Assembly: GCA_028280085.1 (NCBI GenBank)
Contig: JANQMK010000258.1
Span: forward strand, 1-34,399
DNA: 34,399 nucleotides
Reading direction: 5' to 3'
Origin: Pseudomonadales bacterium
GTDB lineage: Bacteria > Pseudomonadota > Gammaproteobacteria > Pseudomonadales > JANQMK01
Part shown: positions 19,692-29,035 of the stretch, piece by piece
Layout of the letters: each line of letters opens with the position of its first letter
Numbering within the stretch: position 1 is the stretch's first letter
Program-made: the position numbers and the translations under genes
The notes under the pieces: generated by a model
Databases searched by the model: none
Told to the model about the DNA's origin: nothing
The model's input: only the letters and a program-made list of their open reading frames with translations

Positions 19692-19871
19692 ACGCTACCC
19701 AAGGTGCCGCTGTCAGACAAAGCCTTGAACCCGACGGTTCAAGGGGGTGGTTCCTGTGATGTTTTAGGCTTTCCGTCTTGCGGACCTGCACACTGACAAC
19801 CCGAGGAACCTCCAAAATTATGGATATCGGCTCGAGGATTTGCTGACTGGCAAACTCCTCAGGTGAGCGTT
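19692..19871 (-). ncRNA. ssrS: 6S RNA
   Basis: Minus strand contains GAGCCGAUAU, AAGCCUAAAAC, and CCUUGAACCGUCGGGUUCAAGG...GCGGCACCUUGGG, matching the E. coli 6S layout as I recall it; terminal stem ACGCUCACCUGAGG / CCUUGGGUAGCGU. Located zapA - 6S - ygfA. Ends approximate. Confidence 0.9.
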
Positions 19872-19977
19872 GAATTTAAGTATATCGCAACTTTTGCATT
19901 GTTAGAAAAAAAAATTTATTGGCGAAAAGATAACAGATATAAAACAAAGTCAATACTTTTTTTGAACTATTCTGAGG

Positions 19978-20283
19978 TCAGAGCTCTATTTGACTGTATT
20001 TAACGAGAACCTGATCGATTTTATCGCAAAGGCCATGGATCTTAGTTTCTTGCTCATTGGCAAATAGATCTTGTTTGGCTAGCAATTCATTGGCCAAATT
20101 TAAAGCTGCCATAACGGCTATACGCTCAGTGCCAATGACATTACCGGTTTCTCGAATTTGGCGCATTTTTTGATCTAACAACAAAGCTGACTGATGTAAG
20201 TCCTTTTCCTCCTCAGGCGGACAGCTCACCTGGTAATCCTTATCTAGTATGCTAACACTGACCGTTTTATTCATTGTGCTCAC
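19978..20283 (-). CDS. zapA: Cell division protein ZapA
   Basis: 101 aa; VSVSILDKDYQVSCPPEEEKDLHQSALLLDQKMRQIRETGNVIGTERIAVMAALNLANELL. Confidence 0.95.
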   Translation of the reverse strand: MSTMNKTVSVSILDKDYQVSCPPEEEKDLHQSALLLDQKMRQIRETGNVIGTERIAVMAALNLANELLAKQDLFANEQETKIHGLCDKIDQVLVKYSQIEL

Positions 20284-20505
20284 GGTGTTTCCTTTTTGTT
20301 ACGCTTAATTTATTTACCTTAAATAAATGCGGATTAACAATTTCCTAGTACTTTGGTAATCGATGACTAGTACTTAATGATACCGTTGGGCGACGGTGGT
20401 TTTAGTGACTGGCCCACAATACACAATAACAATAATAGGTATTTGATGAGTCAAATTAATACCATTTGCAAGTAACTAACTTAACATCAACAATGAGCAA
20501 TTTCA

Positions 20506-20715
20506 TTAAGACGGGCTTTCTAGTGTTTTCAGTTGATTAATCATGTCAGTAATGCGTTTTTTAGCAGATTCATTTTTGCTAATAAGTTGCTGCTTTTCTG
20601 CTGTCCATTGGGCTTGCGCATCTTTAAGCGATTTGTTTTCTTCATCCATGTGTTTGCATAATAGAATTAGATCGTTTATTTTTTGTTCTAATAATTTTAT
20701 TGTTTGGTTACTCAT
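20506..20715 (-). CDS. ZapB-like short coiled-coil protein (TIGR02449-type)
   Basis: 69 aa; LEQKINDLILLCKHMDEENKSLKDAQAQWTAEKQQLISKNESAKKRITDMINQLKTLE; adjacent to zapA. Confidence 0.8.
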   Translation of the reverse strand: MSNQTIKLLEQKINDLILLCKHMDEENKSLKDAQAQWTAEKQQLISKNESAKKRITDMINQLKTLESPS

Positions 20716-20768
20716 TATAGCTGCTCATTATCCCTTGGCACTTTTTACTCAAATGTTACTCAAATGAT

Positions 20769-20813
20769 TTAACGTCGAGATCTCAGCGCAATATTAACCG
20801 CAACACTAATATT
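20769..20813 (+). repeat. Intergenic dispersed element, copy A
   Basis: TTAACGTCGAGATCTCAGCGCAATATTAACC-GCAACACTAATATT aligns to the reverse complement of 23118-23164. Confidence 0.6.
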
Positions 20814-21033
20814 AAACCACGCTACTAGTTAACTAAACCGAGGTACTACATCCTAACACCTACCACAGCTGAAATGAGATTGCAGTAACGCCGGTTAACC
20901 TACTTAGCTTTTGCAAATGCTAATATAGTCTAGTCATCCTAATAGTCGCGGGTCAATTACTTGTGTGACTCTGCTAGCGATGTGTTTTAGTATGGTCCTT
21001 TGTTAAATCGGCTAGGGGAGTTATATTCGTCAA

Positions 21034-21636
21034 ATGAAATCAGCTAATCATGACCCGGCAGCAATAATCTATGACGATGTAGTCGACTTAGTGGAAGAGC
21101 TGGATGCTAATTGCACAGCTGAAGAGCTGCACGGCATGGCCGCTGGACAAATTGCTGCAGCTAAAGTTAACTCAGATGAGGCCTGGCTGAAAACGTCTGC
21201 TGAGTTCATGGATATTGACGACAGTTTTTGTCCCGCTGTAGCACGACGTGAATTAATTGCGCTTTATCGTCAGCTTGAAGTAGCTTTAAAAGACCCTGAT
21301 CTGGGTTTCTGCTTATTGCTACCTAGTGATGATAAAGAACCTGTTGCAGTTAGAGCGGTTGCACTAGGGCGTTGGTGTCAGGGCTTTCTCGTCGGTTTTG
21401 GTATGGCGGGCGTTAATCGAGATATGCTGGGCGAAGAGCTCGCCGGTGCGTTAAAGGATATTGCGGCCATTTCTCAAGTTAGGCCGGATGAAGCAGATTC
21501 TGAAGAAAATGAAAAGAGTTTTGTGTCGTTAACTGAATATGTCCGTATTGTCGTGTTAAACATATTTGTTTTGATGATTGAGAAGTCTCGTCATGCGTCA
21601 AACAGTTCGGGCGGAGAAACAGGTCAGATTCACTAG
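21034..21636 (+). CDS. UPF0149 family protein (YgfB-like)
   Basis: CTAEELHGMAAGQIAA, LGRWCQGFLVGFGMAG; upstream of pepP as in other gammaproteobacteria. Confidence 0.88.
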   Translation: MKSANHDPAAIIYDDVVDLVEELDANCTAEELHGMAAGQIAAAKVNSDEAWLKTSAEFMDIDDSFCPAVARRELIALYRQLEVALKDPDLGFCLLLPSDDKEPVAVRAVALGRWCQGFLVGFGMAGVNRDMLGEELAGALKDIAAISQVRPDEADSEENEKSFVSLTEYVRIVVLNIFVLMIEKSRHASNSSGGETGQIH

Positions 21637-21727
21637 CGCCGATGTTATATGTCTCTGCCTCTAGCGGTCCAGGCAGTGGTCCACTAGGCGTAGAATACTT
21701 GTAAAAGATGTAAATAGTTTTTATTGA

Positions 21728-23050
21728 GTGATTATCATGAGAGTAACCAAGCAGGAATTTGCTGCGCGTCGTAAGCGGCTGATGGATCTTATGGGAAGTA
21801 ATAGTATTGCTATCGTTCCCGCTGCAATAGAGCGTATTCGCAACAGAGATGTCGAATATTACTATCGACAAGATAGCGATTTTTATTATTTGTCGGGCTT
21901 TGATGAAGCGCGCGCTGTGCTGGTGTTGATGCCGGGTAGGGAGCATGGCGAGTATGTTATGTTTTGCCAAGAAAAAGATCGAGAAAAAGAGCAGTGGACT
22001 GGCTATCGCGTCGGGCCAGAGGCATTTGTAGAGCAATATAGTGCAGATGATGCTTTCCCTATAGGCGATCTAGACGAGATTTTACCGGGCCTGATAGAGG
22101 GAACAGACCGGGTCTACTATTCGATGGGACGTGACCCAGAGTTTGATCGGCAGGTTATGGCCTGGCTCAATACTATTCGGGCGAAAACACGGTCTGGTGC
22201 GACACCCCCGGGTGAGTTTGTTGATCTCAATCATTTTTTGCATGACATGCGTTTATATAAAAGTGCGGCTGAAGTCAGGGTAATGCGTGAAGCCGGACAG
22301 ATATCTGCTGAAGCGCATAAAAAAGCAATGACTATTTGTCAGCCCGGAATGAAAGAGTATGAGTTAGAAGCAGAAATTGTAAATCATTTTATGAAGTCTG
22401 GGTGCCGTTGGGAAGCCTATTTATCCATTGTTGGTTCGGGTAGCAATGCTTGTATTCTACATTACACTGCTAACCGGGATGTAATGAAGGACGGTGATCT
22501 AGTACTGATTGATGCGGGTTGTGAGCTAGAATATTACGCAGCAGATATTACCAGGACATTCCCCGTTAATGGTAAATTCTCGCCAGAGCAAGCGGCCATT
22601 TATAACTTGGTGTTAAAGGCTCAACTGGCTTCTATTGCCACTGTTAAGCCCGGTGAACATTGGAATCGAGCCAATGAGGTAGTGATTGATATAATTACTG
22701 CGGGTTTAGTAGAGCTTGGTTTACTCGAAGGTGATGTTGATGAGCTGATTGAGAAGGAGGTTTATAAGGCATACTATATGCACCGCGCCGGACATTGGTT
22801 GGGTATGGACGTGCACGATGTTGGTGACTACAAGGTGGATGGTGAGTGGCGTCTACTGGAGCCCGGCATGGTGCTTACCGTCGAGCCGGGAATTTATATT
22901 TCACCAGATGATGAAACGGTAGAAGCTAAGTGGCGTGGTATTGGCGTGCGTATTGAAGATGATGTTTTGGTGACAAAGAATGGCAATGAAGTAATGACCG
23001 CCGATGTACCAAAACACATTGATGAGATTGAACGCCTAATGGCTGGTTGA
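21728..23050 (+). CDS. pepP: Xaa-Pro aminopeptidase P
   Basis: 440 aa; metal-binding DAGCELEYYAADITRTFPVNGKF, HRAGHWLGMDVHDVG, LTVEPGIYI. GTG 21728 or ATG 21737 start. Confidence 0.96.
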   Translation: MIIMRVTKQEFAARRKRLMDLMGSNSIAIVPAAIERIRNRDVEYYYRQDSDFYYLSGFDEARAVLVLMPGREHGEYVMFCQEKDREKEQWTGYRVGPEAFVEQYSADDAFPIGDLDEILPGLIEGTDRVYYSMGRDPEFDRQVMAWLNTIRAKTRSGATPPGEFVDLNHFLHDMRLYKSAAEVRVMREAGQISAEAHKKAMTICQPGMKEYELEAEIVNHFMKSGCRWEAYLSIVGSGSNACILHYTANRDVMKDGDLVLIDAGCELEYYAADITRTFPVNGKFSPEQAAIYNLVLKAQLASIATVKPGEHWNRANEVVIDIITAGLVELGLLEGDVDELIEKEVYKAYYMHRAGHWLGMDVHDVGDYKVDGEWRLLEPGMVLTVEPGIYISPDDETVEAKWRGIGVRIEDDVLVTKNGNEVMTADVPKHIDEIERLMAG

Positions 23051-23117
23051 CGACTTGTAAATCTGTCTGAGCCAACTCGTCATCAACTTACTTATATCGT
23101 GTTGCCGTTTACTGCAG

Positions 23118-23164
23118 AACATCAGTATTGCAACGCTAACATTGCACCAAGATCTCGACGTTAA
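23118..23164 (-). repeat. Intergenic dispersed element, copy B (inverted relative to A)
   Basis: Reverse complement TTAACGTCGAGATCTTGGTGCAATGTTAGCGTTGCAATACTGATGTT; 15-bp perfect core, remaining differences nearly all transitions. Confidence 0.6.
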
Positions 23165-23192
23165 GATTACAACCACAAAGACTTGATTAACC

Positions 23193-24482
23193 ATGCTTGA
23201 TCGAAATGCTTTCTCCACAAATGAACAGTTGTCAGCTGACATTGTCATTGTTGGTGGTGGTCTCGTTGGCGCAAGTCTGGCTTGCAGTTTGGCTTATCAC
23301 TGTGCTGACTTGCATATTGTTGTACTAGAAGCTCAGCCGGTACCGCCTCCGCGCAGCGATATTGAGCTGAATGCGGCTCGTCATACCAGTTACGACACGC
23401 GTGGTACGGCATTATCCTATGGTACGCGACAGATTTATGAACAGATAGGGATTTGGCCCCAATTGGCCCGTTATGCAAATCCTATCCATACCGTACATAT
23501 TTCCGATAAGAATCACCTCGGTAACGCTCAAATAAGTAAAGATGAAGAAGGTTTAGATGCACTAGGTTATGTCGTAGAAAATCAGTGTATTGGCCCAATA
23601 CTGTTACAAGCCATAGCGGCCGCTGACAATATTCAGTGGTATAGCCCTGCGGTTGTTAAAAAGCTTACGAAGTTAGCTGATTCGACTCAGGTAGTTGTTA
23701 GCGGAGAAGCTATAAATGCCACATTTGATGCCCAATTAGTGGTGATTTGTGATGGCGCAGATTCTCCGTTACGCAATCAGCTTGGCATCAGTACTGATGA
23801 GCGGAGCTACCACCAGCACGCAATTATTGCCAACGTTTCCACTTCGCTGCCAAATAATCATGTGGCCTACGAACGTTTTACTGATACGGGGCCAATGGCG
23901 TTGTTGCCATTAGCTGAATTCAATCCAGGAGATAACGTTGGCCGAAGTCTTTACCGAAGCGCATTAGTCTGGACCTTGCCAAGTGGTTGTGTAAAAGAGG
24001 TACTAGATTTGGATGATGATAGTTTTTTGCAGCGGCTACAACAGCGTTTTGGCAATCGTTTGGGTGAGTTTACCTGTGTTGGTAAGCGTTTTAACTACCC
24101 GCTGAGTTTAGTTGCAGCAACAGAACAAGTTCGGTCAGGGCTAGTGGTTATGGGTAATGCTGCCCACTCTCTACATCCGGTGGCGGGCCAAGGTTACAAT
24201 TTGGCAATGCGGGATGTGCACTGGTTGTCATGTGTTTTAGCTAATGCGGCAAAAAATAATGAGCCGTTAGGTTCGCTGACGGTGCTCAGACGTTATATAA
24301 ATCAACAGAAAGTTGATCAGCAGCGAGTGCTAGAATTTAGCGATAAGGTTGTAAAACTATTTTCCAATAATAATAAAATATTAACACTAGGTAGAAACTT
24401 GGGCTTAATTGCACTTGATTTATTGCCTGGCATAAAGCCTGTATTTGTTCGCTATGCAATGGGTATGCACGCTACCATATGA
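23193..24482 (+). CDS. ubiH: 2-octaprenyl-6-methoxyphenol hydroxylase
   Basis: ADIVIVGGGLVGASLACSLA; GNAAHSLHPVAGQGYNLAMRDV; follows pepP. Confidence 0.92.
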   Translation: MLDRNAFSTNEQLSADIVIVGGGLVGASLACSLAYHCADLHIVVLEAQPVPPPRSDIELNAARHTSYDTRGTALSYGTRQIYEQIGIWPQLARYANPIHTVHISDKNHLGNAQISKDEEGLDALGYVVENQCIGPILLQAIAAADNIQWYSPAVVKKLTKLADSTQVVVSGEAINATFDAQLVVICDGADSPLRNQLGISTDERSYHQHAIIANVSTSLPNNHVAYERFTDTGPMALLPLAEFNPGDNVGRSLYRSALVWTLPSGCVKEVLDLDDDSFLQRLQQRFGNRLGEFTCVGKRFNYPLSLVAATEQVRSGLVVMGNAAHSLHPVAGQGYNLAMRDVHWLSCVLANAAKNNEPLGSLTVLRRYINQQKVDQQRVLEFSDKVVKLFSNNNKILTLGRNLGLIALDLLPGIKPVFVRYAMGMHATI

Positions 24483-24548
24483 TCGCAATGGTAAGGTTAG
24501 ATAAATAACTAAACTGTAAGACCATATAACAGGTCTGTAAAAAAACTA

Positions 24549-25850
24549 GTGGAATCAGTAAAGATAATGGCACAACATACTACATCAGCAAATAGCAAAG
24601 AATATGATATCATCATTATTGGTGGTGGCATGGTTGGCATGACGCTGGCGTGCTTACTATCTAAGATAGAGCAAACCAAGTCGATGCGCATTGCAATTGT
24701 TGAAGCGCAAGCGCTAGATCTTAAGGTGGCAGAGCCGATATATTGTGGAACTGAATTTGATGCCAGGGTTAGCGCATTAAATTCTGCCTCGCAATCGCTG
24801 TTGCAAGCGATTGGTGCCTGGCCGGCTGTTCACGGGATGAGGGTGTGTCCTTACGATTATATGTCGGTATGGGATGCCGAAGGCACGGGCTCAATTAGCT
24901 TTGATGCCAATGAAGTCGGGCGCCCTTGTTTAGGGCATATTGTTGAGAATTCTGTTATCGCTTGTGCATTGCGGAAAACCCTATCGGGGTTAGACAATAT
25001 GTCTGTTTTGTCATCCCATAAAGTTGTTGATGTTGAGCTAAATATTGCTGAGGACGTTTTTACTGCTGATTCGTGTAATGGCATTATTCTTAATGATGGG
25101 CAGCGGTTGTTGGGGCGATTAGTTGTGGCGGCTGATGGTGCTTTATCTGCGACACGCCAGTTAGCTGGTTTTTCAATGCGTGAATGGGACTATAACCACA
25201 ACGCTATTGTCACTACGGTAAAGACAGAGTTGCCTCATCGGTTCACTGCCTGGCAGCGATTTCTGCCAGAAGGCCCCCTGGCCTTTTTGCCATTAATAGA
25301 GGCGAATGATTGTGATAATCGTACTCACTCTCACTATAGCTCAATTGTTTGGTCTGCCCAGACTCAGTATGCAGAAAATCTAATGCGTCTGGATGACGAT
25401 GGTTTTATGTTATCGTTAGCGGCTGCATTCGAGCATCGTTTAGGACGTGTGGAACAGGTTGCCAAAAGATTTACCTTTCCCTTGCGTCAACGTTATGCGA
25501 AAAGCTATTTCCGACCGGGCTTGGTTTTAGTTGGCGATGCCGCTCACACCATTCATCCGTTAGCTGGTCAAGGTGTTAATCTCGGTTTTGCAGATGCGAA
25601 AGTACTAGCAGAGGAAATAGAACGGGCGTTGCAGCGTAGTATCCCGTTGGCGCATCAGTCTATTTTGCGGCGTTATCAACGCCGACGCATGGCTAAGAAT
25701 ATGACGGCAATGGGTGTCATGGAAGGCTTTAAACGCTTATTTGAGCAGACTGAATTGCCGATCCGCTGGCTTCGGAATGAGGGTATGCGTCAACTAGATA
25801 ACCTGACTAGTGTGAAACGGCAACTTATCAAGCAAGCAATGGGTACGTAG
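24549..25850 (+). CDS. ubiI: UbiI/VisC-family FAD-dependent hydroxylase (ubiquinone biosynthesis)
   Basis: YDIIIIGGGMVGMTLACLLS; LVGDAAHTIHPLAGQGVNLGFADAK; follows ubiH. Confidence 0.88.
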   Translation: MESVKIMAQHTTSANSKEYDIIIIGGGMVGMTLACLLSKIEQTKSMRIAIVEAQALDLKVAEPIYCGTEFDARVSALNSASQSLLQAIGAWPAVHGMRVCPYDYMSVWDAEGTGSISFDANEVGRPCLGHIVENSVIACALRKTLSGLDNMSVLSSHKVVDVELNIAEDVFTADSCNGIILNDGQRLLGRLVVAADGALSATRQLAGFSMREWDYNHNAIVTTVKTELPHRFTAWQRFLPEGPLAFLPLIEANDCDNRTHSHYSSIVWSAQTQYAENLMRLDDDGFMLSLAAAFEHRLGRVEQVAKRFTFPLRQRYAKSYFRPGLVLVGDAAHTIHPLAGQGVNLGFADAKVLAEEIERALQRSIPLAHQSILRRYQRRRMAKNMTAMGVMEGFKRLFEQTELPIRWLRNEGMRQLDNLTSVKRQLIKQAMGT

Positions 25851-26230
25851 TCGAACGGGACTATTATTTATTCTTTAATCAGCGTTTTTTGCCTGATTTT
25901 TATCTAAATACAAGCTGATCAGCAAGTGCCAGTAAGGTGTTGTAGTCAGAATGATCAATTACCAGAATAGCCCCTACGGCGTTTTTTAAAGGAATTTGGC
26001 AGATAAAAGATTGCCAAAAAATTGTTTTTAGGCAACCTTAGCGGTTACAATCTCAGCACGACGTACCATACGCTGTCTATGTTGTAATATGTCGCTTTGT
26101 CAGTCATTGACGTTTTACAGTATTGAATAAAACAATATTGGACAAATTTTTTGTGTTGCACCTGTTGAGAAATTAGATCGCCGTTAGGCACATATGTTGG
26201 CAGGGTGGGTTTTAGTTAGCTTGGAGAAGA

Positions 26231-26626
26231 TTGATGAGCCAAACACCGAAAGAATTTAAATATATGCCATCCCATGAGTGGGCTCGTTTGGAGGCTGATG
26301 TGGTAACTGTTGGCATTACAGACCATGCTCAGCAGGCGCTTGGTGACGTTGTTTATGTCGAGACGCCAGAGGTTGGTGCAACTGTCACTGCAAATGAAGA
26401 AGCGGGTGTAGTTGAATCGGTAAAGGCAGCGTCTGATATTTTTTCGCCTGTCTCCGGTGAAGTCATTGAAGTTAATGAAGTACTTGAGGACGAGCCGGAA
26501 ATTATTAATCGAGAACCGTATACTGATGGCTGGTTCTTTAAAGTCAAGGCGTCTGATTTATCTGAGCTGGACGATCTTTTGAGTGCAGAGGATTATGCTC
26601 AGCAGTGTGAAGCGGACGAGGATTGA
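26231..26626 (+). CDS. gcvH: Glycine cleavage system H protein
   Basis: 131 aa; [36 protein letters not shown], lipoylation motif [12 protein letters not shown]. Confidence 0.97.
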   Translation: MMSQTPKEFKYMPSHEWARLEADVVTVGITDHAQQALGDVVYVETPEVGATVTANEEAGVVESVKAASDIFSPVSGEVIEVNEVLEDEPEIINREPYTDGWFFKVKASDLSELDDLLSAEDYAQQCEADED

Positions 26627-26651
26627 CGTAGCATATCGGTGTGAATGCGAG

Positions 26652-26701
26652 CGCTAACAATAAAAAGCCGCAAATTAATTTGCGGCTTTTTATTGTTAGC
26701 G
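26652..26701. terminator. Bidirectional rho-independent terminator; perfect 50-bp palindrome
   Basis: CGCTAACAATAAAAAGCCGCAAATT | AATTTGCGGCTTTTTATTGTTAGCG, perfect dyad with no spacer. Confidence 0.85.
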
Positions 26702-26959
26702 TGTTGCGTGTTACGAAACGGTTGAGTAGTAAGGGATATGTTTCTAGTTAGTTAGCGGCTCTCTAGATTTATCTTATTACAACAGCGGCGTTTTAATAAC
26801 AACTGAGGCATTAATCGCTGTCAGTCATCTAAAAAATTTGCGATCCTCCATTTGTCTAATAGCCTAAGAAATATCAAGTCACGTAATGTAACTGAGCTAG
26901 TTGGTTTATCTTGGTGGATGAAACATATAATCATATCGGTCATCATGTAGGGATAAAAA

Positions 26960-28153
26960 ATGTCGTTAGCCCCCATTTGGTTGCACGCTAGAGCAGACCG
27001 TCGCCTACGAATGGGCCATCTTTGGCTGTACAGTAATGAAGTCGATACACAGCGCTCACCCTTAGCATCGTTTCAGCCGGGCCAGCAAGCTGTAGTAATG
27101 AACCACCAGGGTAAGGCTTTGGGGGTTGCCATCATCAATCCTAATACACTGATATGTGGACGTCTTGTCAGTCATGATGCCCGCATATTATTAAATAAAT
27201 CCCTGTTGGTTCATCGCCTTAACATTGCGCTAAAATTGCGGCAAACATGTTTCGACAAGCCTTACTATCGTTTGGTTTATGGTGACAGTGATTTATTGCC
27301 GGGCCTTATCGTAGATCGCTTTGATGATATCTGCGTGGTACAAATAACAACAGCGGGTATGGAATTGTTGCGCTCGGATATCATGGATGCTTTAGTCAAA
27401 GTTATCCGACCCCGTGGTGTACTAATCAAGAATACGTCAGCGGTGCGGGAGATGGAGGGATTAACTCGCTATGTTGAAGTTGGCTATGGCGTAGTTCCTG
27501 AAAGGATAACACTGCAAGAAAATAACACTTTATTTTGGGCTCCATTGCATGAAGGGCAAAAAACAGGTTGGTTTTACGACCATCGTCTCGCACGACATAA
27601 GATGCAGCGCTATGCTCAAGGGCAGCGGGTCTTGGATGTGTTTAGCTATATCGGAGGATGGGGCATACAGGCACTTAAAGCTGGCGCCAGTCAACTAGTA
27701 AATATTGATTCGTCTGAGCTAGCGTTAGCAACGTTAGATGACAACATCCAACTCAACCAGTTTAAAGACAAACATGTCAATTTAAAAGGCAACGCCGTTG
27801 ATCAAATGAATGGGCTTATCGCGGCAAAGGAAAAATTTGATATCGTGATATTAGATCCGCCAGCATTTATAAAACGTCGTAAAGATGTGAATGCTGGGGA
27901 ACGCGCCTATCGTAACATGAACGAGCTTGCCATCCGTCTATTGGCGAAAGAAGGTCTACTGATTAGTGCATCTTGTTCGATGCATTTGCCACGACAGTCC
28001 CTAGTAGATATTGTGCGTGGTGCCGGCCGACATATCGGCCGCTTTACCCAGATCATTGAACAGTATGGCCAGGGGCCAGATCATCCAGTGCATCCTGCAA
28101 TACCCGAAACTGACTACCTAAAGTCGTTGTTTGTACGTAGCCTGCAACTTTGA
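26960..28153 (+). CDS. Class I SAM-dependent rRNA methyltransferase, RlmI-like (PUA + methyltransferase)
   Basis: RLRMGHLWLYSNEVD, YGDSDLLPGLIVDRF, GQKTGWFYDHRLAR, VLDVFSYIGGWGIQALKAGA, DIVILDPPAFIKRRKD. Confidence 0.9.
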   Translation: MSLAPIWLHARADRRLRMGHLWLYSNEVDTQRSPLASFQPGQQAVVMNHQGKALGVAIINPNTLICGRLVSHDARILLNKSLLVHRLNIALKLRQTCFDKPYYRLVYGDSDLLPGLIVDRFDDICVVQITTAGMELLRSDIMDALVKVIRPRGVLIKNTSAVREMEGLTRYVEVGYGVVPERITLQENNTLFWAPLHEGQKTGWFYDHRLARHKMQRYAQGQRVLDVFSYIGGWGIQALKAGASQLVNIDSSELALATLDDNIQLNQFKDKHVNLKGNAVDQMNGLIAAKEKFDIVILDPPAFIKRRKDVNAGERAYRNMNELAIRLLAKEGLLISASCSMHLPRQSLVDIVRGAGRHIGRFTQIIEQYGQGPDHPVHPAIPETDYLKSLFVRSLQL

Positions 28154-28185
28154 TATTTGTTTTATGTGCTACCAGTTATTCGAGA

Positions 28186-28851
28186 CTAGGTAGATTTGTG
28201 TCGCAACGACATGATAGGCCAGTTGTGTATTTTGGCATGCTCAGCCAATTTTTCATCGGGGTCAACGGCGAATGGATTATCGACCAACTCTAGTAAGGGT
28301 AAATCGTTAATCGAGTCACTATAAAAGTAACTCCCAGCCAAGTCCAAATGTGAGTCCTTTAGCCATGCCCGAAGACGGGATACTTTGCCGTTTTGAAAGC
28401 AAGGTGTGCCGTCAGATTTGCCGGTATAAACGCCGTTTTTTATTTCTAGATTGGTTGCAAGGATTTCATCAACGCCGAGAAGTTCGGCGATCGGCTCGGT
28501 AATAAACAAATTCGTTGCGGTAATGATCAGGAGGTAATCCCCTGCCTGGCGATGATCGCGCAGTAATTTATCAGCCAAGGGTAACCGCATTGGCTCAACG
28601 TAATCTGCCATAAATTGTGCGTGCCAGGTTTTCAGTGTGCTTATAGGCTTGTTTGCTAGTGGCTTTAAGGCAAACTCCAGGTATTCGTCTATATTTAGAC
28701 TACCGTCTTGGTATTGCTTGAAAAAAAGATCATTAGACTGGCGGTAGGTAACAGGATCAACAATTTGATTTTGGATTAAAAATTCGCCCCATGCATGGTC
28801 GCTGTCGCCCGCAATGAGCGTATTATCCAGGTCAAAAATCGCAAGGCTCAT
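28186..28851 (-). CDS. HAD-superfamily (subfamily IB, SerB-like) hydrolase
   Basis: MSLAIFDLDNTLIAGDSDHAWGEFL; IITATN; YFYSDSINDLPLLELVDNPFAVDPDEKL. Confidence 0.9.
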   Translation of the reverse strand: MSLAIFDLDNTLIAGDSDHAWGEFLIQNQIVDPVTYRQSNDLFFKQYQDGSLNIDEYLEFALKPLANKPISTLKTWHAQFMADYVEPMRLPLADKLLRDHRQAGDYLLIITATNLFITEPIAELLGVDEILATNLEIKNGVYTGKSDGTPCFQNGKVSRLRAWLKDSHLDLAGSYFYSDSINDLPLLELVDNPFAVDPDEKLAEHAKIHNWPIMSLRHKST

Positions 28852-29035
28852 ACTACTTCCTTTGTAAACTAAGACGTTGAGCCGGTTAAGGATATAGACT
28901 GATTAGCGTTGACTCAATGGTTATTTATGCGTCTTCATGGATAATTTGCTGCAAATGCCGGATTTGTGGAACAATGGCGGGTATAAGCGGCGGGTCAATG
29001 CCTAAAAATCTGGGCTCAGCTAGAGGTAGCGAGTA

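Noticed and set aside
19612-19815. 67-aa minus-strand ORF
   Set aside because: Overlaps the 6S RNA; the sequence is explained by conserved RNA structure.
21479-22036. 185-aa minus-strand ORF overlapping ygfB and pepP
   Set aside because: Antisense to two strong CDSs, no protein-family features.
25851-26230. Glycine riboswitch upstream of gcvH
   Set aside because: Looked for the conserved glycine aptamer core and tandem arrangement in the leader; nothing convincing seen by eye.
28181-28191. CGAGACTAGGT shared with 19524-19534
   Set aside because: An 11-mer match is expected by chance in 34 kb, and at 28181 it overlaps the stop of a coding region.
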